This document shows, one piece after another, positions 1 through 5,047 of a stretch of 5,047 nucleotides of DNA (the stretch's first letter is position 1; every line of letters starts with the position of its first letter). Under the pieces are notes generated by a model. That model saw only the letters and a list, made by a program, of their open reading frames with translations, ran no database searches and had not been told where the DNA came from. The translations under genes were made by a program, and so were the position numbers. This DNA comes from Thermoplasmata archaeon (lineage in GTDB: Archaea; Thermoplasmatota; Thermoplasmata; Thermoplasmatales; Thermoplasmataceae). Location of the stretch: positions 1 through 5,047 of the forward strand of contig JAKAAU010000133.1 in NCBI GenBank assembly GCA_021802165.1. The letters are read 5' to 3'.

Positions 1-72
1 GTATTTATTCATTATCTGGGAAGCATCCATGTCAGATAACTTAAAATGAGTATTCTTGCATATGATGTCCAT
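1..72 (-). CDS. Start of an unidentified gene downstream of the GTPase (partial)
   Basis: On the minus strand an ATG at 72-70 opens a frame of 24 codons that stays open to the window edge (MDIICKNTHF, then KLSDMDASQIMNKY). The other two minus-strand frames both hit stops here. The ATG lies 9 bp beyond the GTPase stop codon and in the same frame, with only the codons TAC AAT ATT between, and there is no room for a separate promoter, so the two are probably co-transcribed. An AGGT about 14 nt upstream is a weak and rather distant ribosome-binding match. The visible residues do not identify a family. Archaeal Ras-like GTPases sometimes sit beside Roadblock/LC7 regulators, but nothing here proves that. 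The main doubt is that 24 open codons in AT-rich DNA could occur by chance. Confidence 0.5.
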   Translation of the reverse strand, partial: MDIICKNTHFKLSDMDASQIMNKY

Positions 73-81
73 AATATTGTA

Positions 82-582
82 TTATTTACCTGGATTATAA
101 ATCTTTGCCAGTGTATACCCCAGTATTTCCTTTAAAATACTGGAAAAATCGTCCCGGTTACTGTAAATAAAATACACAACTCCATAGCGCTCTGCAAGTT
201 TGGAAATTTCAGGTTCCCAGAACTGCGAAGTATACCTCATATCCGCCTTTGTTGCAATTATAAATATTTCCATTTCATCGTTGTATTGTTCGAGAAATTT
301 ATCAGCGTCGAGGAGGCTACCCATGTCGGTTATATCCACAATGAGTAGGACAAACGTTGATTTTGAAAGAAATTTTTCATTCAAAGTTTCATAGGGCATT
401 TCCAGAAATAGCAGGTCTATTTCATAGTCATTAGACATGAAATCAATATTCACTTTTTTTCTGATAAAGCCCTTGCTATTTACTGGGGTTGCTGTACTGT
501 ATACTGCCTCTGATACAATAGAACTCTTTCCTGAACTTTTCTTACCGGTGACAGTAACCTTCCATATTAGCTTTTGAGCCAT
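82..582 (-). CDS. Small Ras/Rab-like GTPase with atypical switch II
   Basis: A 166-residue protein, the normal length of a single Ras-superfamily G domain. A P-loop (Walker A, GKKSSGKS) occupies residues 13-20 after a short first strand. A hydrophobic strand (VLLIVDITD, 78-86) corresponds to the Rab 'LVYDVTD' strand. TKAD at 111-114 is the guanine-specificity motif ([NT]KxD). The C-terminal helix region (ISKLAERYGVVYFIYS) corresponds to the Rab G5 region, with a degenerate SNR (141-143) in place of SAK. The switch II DTAGQ motif is replaced by LEMPYE (60-65), so neither the usual Asp nor the catalytic Gln is present. Nucleotide binding is therefore likely, but normal GTP hydrolysis is doubtful. 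No lipidation motif, signal peptide or membrane helix is seen, so it is probably cytosolic. An in-frame TGA three codons upstream fixes the ATG start. The biological role is unknown; a molecular switch working with the downstream gene is an inference. Confidence 0.82.
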   Translation of the reverse strand: MAQKLIWKVTVTGKKSSGKSSIVSEAVYSTATPVNSKGFIRKKVNIDFMSNDYEIDLLFLEMPYETLNEKFLSKSTFVLLIVDITDMGSLLDADKFLEQYNDEMEIFIIATKADMRYTSQFWEPEISKLAERYGVVYFIYSNRDDFSSILKEILGYTLAKIYNPGK

Positions 583-603
583 TATGAGTCAAATTAATAC
601 CTA

Positions 604-611
604 TTATAAAA
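604..611 (-). promoter_or_regulatory. TATA box of the GTPase gene
   Basis: The minus strand reads TTTTATAA, centred about 25 bp upstream of the GTPase ATG at 582. No Shine-Dalgarno sequence precedes that ATG. This spacing fits a leaderless archaeal transcript that starts at or next to the start codon. Confidence 0.55.
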
Positions 612-720
612 CATTTTTTTATTTGACTGCATATATTTATTGTAATGATGAAAATTTCTTTATATAATTTATATATGTTCCATGATTAGATTATATTGCA
701 AATAGTTTAAAATCAATATA

Positions 721-730
721 TTTATAAATA
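721..730 (+). promoter_or_regulatory. Possible orphan TATA box
   Basis: TTTATAAATA is a strong archaeal TATA match and would place a rightward transcription start near 747-757, exactly where the base composition rises. No gene begins there, so it could serve an untranslated RNA or an upstream alternative start for the aminotransferase gene. The surrounding DNA is so AT-rich that a chance match is quite possible. Confidence 0.25.
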
Positions 731-895
731 AATTTTTGGAATAACCGTATTACTTACTTCCCACTCTAACATGTTGGCTTCCCGTTTGTACTCTTAAAAC
801 AGCATCTTCCCATACATTTTAAGATTTGGATAACCAGAAATGAATGTACTCTATTCCTCCTTTCAATTGCCACCACTTATGATGCTATAATGAAC

Positions 896-905
896 TTTAA
901 ATATT
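896..905 (+). promoter_or_regulatory. TATA box of the aminotransferase gene
   Basis: TTTAAATATT is centred about 24 bp upstream of the ATG at 924, the spacing expected for leaderless transcription. No purine-rich ribosome-binding site lies in the 20 bp before the ATG. Confidence 0.55.
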
Positions 906-923
906 TTATTTTCATCATATGCT

Positions 924-2126
924 ATGAAATACGAATTTTCTGAAAATATGAAGAATTTGAAATCTTCTGAAATCAGGGACCTTTTAAAATATGCACATGT
1001 GCCAGGAATGATATCTTTCGGTGGCGGATTACCAAATCCAGAAAGTTTTCCTACAGAGGAGCTCAAGGCTATCCTTGATGATATAATGGAGAACTATGCA
1101 TCATCGGCACTGCAATACGGTGAAACTGAAGGCCTCTCTGAATTAAAAGAGCAGTTAGCTGACTACCTGAAAAGGGATGAAAATATAAATGTAAATCCCG
1201 AAAATATCATGTTAACAACAGGTTCCCAGCAAGCATTATACGCCCTTCCGATAATATTTGCAAACCCGGGTGATTACGTTATAACCGAAGCACCCACCTA
1301 TGTTGGAATGCTTTCATCCCTTAATGCTAACCAGATAAAATCTGTGTCAGTAAGCCTCGACGAGCAGGGAATGATAACCACTGAGCTTGAAGACAAATTA
1401 AAAGATCTCAAATCCAGAGGGGTAAAACCAAAATTTATATACACAATACCCACATTTCAGAATCCGGCTGGATATACCATGACCCTGGATAGAAGAAAAT
1501 ATCTACTTGAGCTTGCAACCCAGTATAACGTACCAATAATAGAGGATAATCCCTACGGAGACTTAAGGTACTCCGGGCAGAAGATACCGACGCTTAAAAG
1601 CATGGATAAAAATGAGATGGTATCATATCTCGGAACATTTTCCAAAATCATGGCACCGGGGTTGAGAACAGGATTTACAGTATCACAACCCGAGGTTCTT
1701 GATGAGTTTAACAAACTGAAACAGGCAATGGACCTTGCAACAAATTCATTGTCACAGTATATAGCATATGAATATATTAGAAAGGGAATAATCTATAAAC
1801 AGGTTCCAAAAACCATAGATTTGTATAGAAGAAAAAGGGATATAATGCTTGAGGCACTGGATGATGATATGGAGGATGCAACATGGTCCAGACCTGACGG
1901 CGGAATGTTTCTATGGGTAAAATTGAACAAGAATATAGATTCACTTAAAATGCTCAAACGTGCAATAAACAACAAAATTGCCTATGTAACCGGATCAGCA
2001 TTTTACCATAATGAACCCGAACGTAATACAATGCGGTTAAACTTTACATACTCCAGCGATGATGACATAAAGGAAGGAATAAAGAGGCTTGCAAAAACTG
2101 TAAGAGAGGAAAAACAGGCTCTCTGA
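924..2126 (+). CDS. PLP-dependent aminotransferase, LysN/2-aminoadipate-type (class I/II)
   Basis: A 400-residue fold-type I aminotransferase of usual length that transfers an amino group to or from a 2-oxo acid using pyridoxal phosphate in the cytosol. Visible family motifs, in order: SEIRDLLK (15-22), where Arg18 matches the N-terminal substrate-recognition Arg of Thermus LysN; SFGGGLPNPESFP (31-43); LQYGETEG (63-70); TTGSQQAL (98-105, phosphate cup); PTFQNPAG with Asn180; EDNPYGDL with Asp208 and Tyr211; GTFSKIMAPGLRTGF with the Schiff-base Lys241 and Arg248; and MRLNF with Arg371, the expected carboxylate-binding Arg. All catalytic positions are intact. The resemblance to LysN is strong from memory, but this subgroup also includes kynurenine, aromatic and branched-chain aminotransferases, so the substrate is not settled. 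The ATG is the first Met after an in-frame TGA at 891-893 and has a correctly placed TATA box. Confidence 0.93.
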   Translation: MKYEFSENMKNLKSSEIRDLLKYAHVPGMISFGGGLPNPESFPTEELKAILDDIMENYASSALQYGETEGLSELKEQLADYLKRDENINVNPENIMLTTGSQQALYALPIIFANPGDYVITEAPTYVGMLSSLNANQIKSVSVSLDEQGMITTELEDKLKDLKSRGVKPKFIYTIPTFQNPAGYTMTLDRRKYLLELATQYNVPIIEDNPYGDLRYSGQKIPTLKSMDKNEMVSYLGTFSKIMAPGLRTGFTVSQPEVLDEFNKLKQAMDLATNSLSQYIAYEYIRKGIIYKQVPKTIDLYRRKRDIMLEALDDDMEDATWSRPDGGMFLWVKLNKNIDSLKMLKRAINNKIAYVTGSAFYHNEPERNTMRLNFTYSSDDDIKEGIKRLAKTVREEKQAL

Positions 2127-2132
2127 ATAATA

Positions 2133-2140
2133 TTTTATAA
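2133..2140 (+). promoter_or_regulatory. TATA box of the coaD fusion gene
   Basis: TTTTATAA lies in the 34-bp gap after the aminotransferase stop, centred about 24-25 bp before the ATG at 2161. It suggests that the fusion gene has its own leaderless promoter, although read-through from the aminotransferase gene is also possible. Confidence 0.5.
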
Positions 2141-2160
2141 TAATTACATATTTACTTTTT

Positions 2161-3138
2161 ATGATAACACTTGTAGGTGGTACATTCAATAGTTTTCACA
2201 GAGGGCATGAAAAATTACTCATGGCGGCATATCAAACTGGAAACAGAGTCATGATAGGTGTTACCTCAGATGAGTATGTAAAATTGCACAAGGATAAAGC
2301 GGTTTCGTATAATAGAAGGATAGCAAATGTAAAGAAATTTATGGATAAATTGACAGATAACTATGAAATACATCCACTGGATTCTACATTTGGAAATACA
2401 CTTGATGTGGAAAATGCAACCATTGTTGTTTCACCGGAAACGTATATGAATGCTCTGAGAATAAATGGAAAACGCAAGTCCATGGGAAAAGAACAATTAA
2501 ATGTAGTCAAAATACCATATGTGCTTGCAGAGGACCTATTTCCAATAAGTTCTTCTAGAATACTTGAAGGGGAAATAACGAGAACAGGCAGGAGGAAAAT
2601 ACCGGTTAAGATAGCCGTTTCTACATGCAATAATCTGAAAATAGATGCAGGTGAAGAATTTATTAGAAGTATAATGAAAAATTATACTTTAACAAAAAAT
2701 ACCGATTATAAAACAGATAGCGAGCAACCCTTTGGCGAGGATACAATGAGATATGCTACCACAAGGGCAATGTACGGTTTAAAGGATAACGATTACTCTA
2801 TTGGCATAGAATCTGGATTGTTTTATAACAAAATAAATGACACATATTATGATTTGCATTACTGCGCGATAATTGACAGATACAGCCATATTACAACAGG
2901 ATTCGGTTCAGGTTTTGAAATGCCCAACCCAGTCATGGATGCAATAAAATCGGGAAGTAGTACCAATAATTTTGTGGAGGATGTGTATGGGATTGAAAAT
3001 ATTGGCCACAAAATGGGTATATCAGGGCTGATTTCAGATAATAGTATTACGAGGAGCACACTCATATATGAAGCGGTTAGAAATGCCTTTATGCCAAGGA
3101 TGCGGCCAGATATTTATGGTAGGGAATTCCGTGCATGA
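2161..3138 (+). CDS. coaD: Fusion: phosphopantetheine adenylyltransferase + DUF84 (YjjX-like) NTP phosphatase
   Basis: A 325-residue protein with two enzyme domains. Residues 1 to about 145 are an archaeal-type phosphopantetheine adenylyltransferase, which makes dephospho-CoA from 4'-phosphopantetheine and ATP, the penultimate step of CoA synthesis. It shows the nucleotidyltransferase signature GGTFNSFHRGHEKLL (6-20, HxGH at 13-16) and ISSSRI (129-134). Residues from about 148 to the end match the DUF84/YjjX inosine/xanthosine triphosphatase family, which removes damaged purine nucleotides: IAVSTCNNLKIDA (151-163), EQPFGEDTMRYATTRA (188-203), SIGIESGLF (213-221), a GFEMP segment (251-255) and GHKMGISGLISDNSITRS (282-299), matching E. 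coli YjjX in order. The usual SGVPEQP is altered to TDSEQP, and the GAIG motif to GISG. Each domain has about its normal stand-alone length, and no stop or frameshift lies between them. The ATG has a TATA box at leaderless spacing. The last 25 bp overlap the convergent transporter gene. Confidence 0.9.
   Translation: MITLVGGTFNSFHRGHEKLLMAAYQTGNRVMIGVTSDEYVKLHKDKAVSYNRRIANVKKFMDKLTDNYEIHPLDSTFGNTLDVENATIVVSPETYMNALRINGKRKSMGKEQLNVVKIPYVLAEDLFPISSSRILEGEITRTGRRKIPVKIAVSTCNNLKIDAGEEFIRSIMKNYTLTKNTDYKTDSEQPFGEDTMRYATTRAMYGLKDNDYSIGIESGLFYNKINDTYYDLHYCAIIDRYSHITTGFGSGFEMPNPVMDAIKSGSSTNNFVEDVYGIENIGHKMGISGLISDNSITRSTLIYEAVRNAFMPRMRPDIYGREFRA
3114..3138. other. 25-bp convergent overlap of two coding regions
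   Basis: The minus-strand transporter stop (TTA read as TAA, 3116-3114) lies inside the plus-strand coaD fusion gene, whose TGA is at 3136-3138. The last seven to eight codons of both proteins are therefore written on opposite strands of the same DNA. This leaves no intergenic space for terminators, so the two mRNAs must have complementary 3' ends. Confidence 0.85.
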
Positions 3139-4022
3139 ATATATTTTTCCGTGCTTCTAACCTTTGTTCCCTTTGCGGAGAAAAATATTCCTGCTGCCAC
3201 CATTAAAAGTCCGGCTATTTCAATTAATGTTGGTATTTCATCCAATATAACAAAACTAAATACAACCGATAGGGCAGGAACAATAAATAGAAATGAAGAT
3301 ACAGTTGATACGCCGTATTTCCTGTTCAAATGCAGAAAAGCATAATACGCTACTGCAGTTCCCGGAATTGCCATTATAAGTATAAGTCCCAGAAGCAGGG
3401 GGGTTAGTTCAAATGTGTTAATGGCCGGGTTAGTTACTCCTGCTATTAATAGTGCGGGAAGGATTGCAAATCCGAACTGGTAAAAATTTGTGGTTTCCCT
3501 GTCCCGCTTGGTATGATATTTCATGTAATACATTGTTCCCAAAGCCCACATGATGGCGCTCAGAATAGCAATTACAATGCCTGGTTTTAATCCTACTTTC
3601 AGGGAATTAGAAAATATTACTATTATACCTGTAAAGCCTATTATTATTCCAACAAACACATATTTATTATAATGTTCACCCAGGAATATAACTGCCATGA
3701 GGGTTGATATTATGGGGTAAGTATATATTAATATGGAAGTAAGAGAAGCTGAAATGGTTGTTTCTGCAACAAACCATAATTCCATCCATATTACCACATC
3801 AAGCAGCGAAAGAATGAAAAGGGGAATAATATCATGCCTTGAAAGTTTTAAATGAAGTTTTGGTCTGAATATTATATAAATGAAGATGAACGAAAATAGA
3901 ATCCTGTAAAATAATAGAACGAATGGTGTTGTGTAATTCAGAGCTATTTTGAGTACGGGATAGTTGATACTCCATGATGTAACCATAATTGCAAATAAAG
4001 CGATGTCCCCCTTTAAACCCAT
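3114..4022 (-). CDS. EamA/DMT-family membrane transporter
   Basis: A 302-residue, very hydrophobic protein of the length and shape of a drug/metabolite transporter with two EamA repeats (about 8-137 and 148-283), together giving about ten transmembrane helices. The hallmark end of each repeat is visible: YPIISTLMAVIFLGE (101-115, with Pro103 and Glu115), then VPALSVVFSFVILDE (248-262, with Pro249 and Glu262) followed by a glycine-containing last helix. A short positively charged tail (284-302) should face the cytoplasm. EamA proteins export or import amino acids, nucleosides and other small metabolites; the sequence does not reveal the substrate. The ATG at 4022 is the first Met after an in-frame TAA 21 nt upstream, and a TATA-like box sits at leaderless distance. 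The gene is convergent with, and overlaps, the coaD fusion gene. Confidence 0.9.
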   Translation of the reverse strand: MGLKGDIALFAIMVTSWSINYPVLKIALNYTTPFVLLFYRILFSFIFIYIIFRPKLHLKLSRHDIIPLFILSLLDVVIWMELWFVAETTISASLTSILIYTYPIISTLMAVIFLGEHYNKYVFVGIIIGFTGIIVIFSNSLKVGLKPGIVIAILSAIMWALGTMYYMKYHTKRDRETTNFYQFGFAILPALLIAGVTNPAINTFELTPLLLGLILIMAIPGTAVAYYAFLHLNRKYGVSTVSSFLFIVPALSVVFSFVILDEIPTLIEIAGLLMVAAGIFFSAKGTKVRSTEKYIHARNSLP

Positions 4023-4040
4023 ACATGAAATTAATAATGG

Positions 4041-4049
4041 TTAATAAAG
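4041..4049 (-). promoter_or_regulatory. TATA-like box of the transporter gene
   Basis: The minus strand reads CTTTATTAA, centred about 23 bp upstream of the ATG at 4022. The match is weaker than at the other promoters, but the position fits leaderless transcription and no Shine-Dalgarno sequence is present. Confidence 0.4.
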
Positions 4050-4112
4050 AATTTTTTATTGCAATCCATTAATGTTAATGTACACCATAGCAAATTAAAA
4101 CATTAAATAATG

Positions 4113-4120
4113 TTTAAATA
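4113..4120 (+). promoter_or_regulatory. TATA box of the MIP18-family gene
   Basis: TTTAAATA is centred about 26 bp before the ATG at 4143. The alternative in-frame ATG at 4110 lies upstream of this box and would not be on the transcript, so the box decides the start. Confidence 0.6.
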
Positions 4121-4142
4121 CGTATTTAACATTGAATATATT

Positions 4143-4445
4143 ATGGTAACAAAAGATGAGGTTCTCGAGGCATTAAAGGAGGTAGCGGATCCTGAAATCG
4201 GTATGGATGTGGTTAATCTGGGACTGGTATATGATGTAGAAATTACTGAAAATAACAGGGTTTACATTAAAATGACCATGACAGCTCCTACATGCCCGGT
4301 AACACCGTGGATTCTTTCAGAGGCCCAGAAATGTGTAGAAAATCTGGCAGATGTGGAGGCTGCTGACATAGAGCTTGTTTGGGACCCCCAATGGAATCCT
4401 GAGATGATGACAGATTATGCTAAGGAGCAGTTAAATATGTATTAA
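4143..4445 (+). CDS. MIP18/DUF59 family protein (SufT-like iron-sulfur assembly factor)
   Basis: A 100-residue single-domain protein, the usual size of prokaryotic MIP18/DUF59 proteins. Family hallmarks, numbered from Met at 4143: a helix leading to DPEIG (16-20), then VVNLGLVYDV (23-32), MTAPTCPVT (46-54) with the conserved Cys51, and the C-terminal WDPQWNPEMMTDYAK segment (about 79-93). Relatives take part in maturation or delivery of iron-sulfur clusters (SufT in bacteria, MIP18/CIA2 in eukaryotes); in archaea this role is inferred from the family. The frame is open back to an ATG at 4110, which would add 11 residues (MFKYVFNIEYI), but that ATG lies before the TATA box, and the shorter form begins with the typical helix. 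The next gene starts 77 bp downstream with its own TATA box. Confidence 0.88.
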   Translation: MVTKDEVLEALKEVADPEIGMDVVNLGLVYDVEITENNRVYIKMTMTAPTCPVTPWILSEAQKCVENLADVEAADIELVWDPQWNPEMMTDYAKEQLNMY

Positions 4446-4486
4446 ATTTGCCTGCAAGAAATTAATATATATACTGAATTAAAACC

Positions 4487-4494
4487 TTTATATA
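4487..4494 (+). promoter_or_regulatory. TATA box of the TBP gene
   Basis: TTTATATA, preceded by an A-rich stretch plus CC that could form the TFB-recognition element, is centred about 32 bp upstream of the ATG at 4523. This predicts a transcription start near 4515 and a leader of roughly 6-9 nt. A second AT-rich box (AAATATAA, 4501-4508) sits about 18 bp before the ATG. Confidence 0.55.
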
Positions 4495-4522
4495 CCCTTT
4501 AAATATAAACATACTGATTAAT

Positions 4523-5047
<525 letters not shown>

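Larger units (their letters stand above)
583..923. other. Divergent intergenic region with two distinct halves
   Basis: This 341-bp gap separates the leftward GTPase gene from the rightward aminotransferase gene and must hold both promoters. By hand count 601-740 is about 15% GC, while 741-890 is about 36% GC, close to the neighbouring genes. The richer part has no reading frame longer than a few codons that starts at a plausible site. It contains three copies of CTTCCC (757-762, 778-783, 806-811) and a near-repeat, TTTGGAATAACC at 735-746 and TTTGGATAACC at 825-835. A TATA-like TTTATAAATA lies at 721-730. The segment could encode an RNA, hold regulator sites, or be the remnant of a lost gene; the sequence does not decide between these. 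Confidence 0.5.

Noticed and set aside
645..651. ATGATGA matching the C box of archaeal C/D guide RNAs
   Set aside because: No CTGA D box follows within the expected distance and no C'/D' pair is visible; such a 7-mer is common in AT-rich DNA.
661..675. Perfect inverted repeat TATATAA-T-TTATATA
   Set aside because: It consists only of A and T in a roughly 15% GC stretch, where short palindromes arise by chance; it is not placed at a clear promoter distance from either gene.
853..866. Strong Shine-Dalgarno-like GGAGGAA on the minus strand
   Set aside because: No ATG, GTG or TTG lies at a usable distance, and the local frame ends after a few codons.
863..1066. Minus-strand open frame of 67 codons at the 5' end of the aminotransferase gene
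   Set aside because: It is antisense to clearly conserved aminotransferase codons and resembles no protein; it is a shadow frame.
2361..2630. Minus-strand open frame of 89 codons inside the coaD fusion gene
   Set aside because: It lies opposite the conserved adenylyltransferase codons, has no promoter or ribosome-binding site, and shows no recognisable domain.
3832..4026. 64-codon minus-strand frame starting 4 nt before the transporter ATG
   Set aside because: The overlapping transporter frame has clear membrane helices and EamA motifs; the alternative frame has none.

Overview
The window looks like a piece of an archaeal chromosome, most likely from the Thermoplasmata (Thermoplasma/Ferroplasma-like acidophiles). 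Four things point there: a gene for a two-repeat TATA-binding protein at the right edge, an archaeal-type phosphopantetheine adenylyltransferase, strongly AT-rich DNA with many ATA (Ile) and AGA/AGG (Arg) codons, and start codons that mostly lack a Shine-Dalgarno sequence but have a TATA box centred about 23-27 bp upstream. That spacing is typical of leaderless archaeal transcripts. The order-level assignment is inferred from resemblance and was not tested by a search.

Left part (1-582, minus strand): a small Ras/Rab-like GTPase gene reads leftward. It is followed after 9 bp by the first 24 codons of another gene that runs off the edge, probably in the same transcript. The GTPase keeps the P-loop and the guanine-specificity motif, but its switch II motif is replaced.

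The 341-bp divergent intergenic region (583-923) has two parts. One is a very AT-rich stretch (about 15% GC by hand count for 601-740). The other, 741-890, has coding-like composition (about 36% GC) but no usable reading frame, and a TATA-like box lies just before it. It is the only unexplained stretch of any size.

Middle (924-3138, plus strand): a PLP-dependent aminotransferase of the LysN/2-aminoadipate type is followed, 34 bp later and behind its own TATA box, by a fusion protein. The fusion joins phosphopantetheine adenylyltransferase (CoA synthesis) to a DUF84/YjjX-type inosine/xanthosine triphosphatase domain (nucleotide-pool cleaning). Its 3' end overlaps by 25 bp the 3' end of a convergent 10-helix EamA/DMT transporter gene (3114-4022, minus strand).

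Right part (4023-5047, plus strand): a MIP18/DUF59 (SufT-like) protein, with its start best placed at 4143, and then the TATA-binding protein, almost complete at 175 codons. Most of the window is housekeeping and ordinary metabolism. No mobile element, CRISPR array, tRNA or rRNA was seen, and there is no convincing new multi-gene system. The items most worth a second look are the atypical GTPase with its partly visible partner, the fused CoA/NTPase enzyme, and the 741-890 element.
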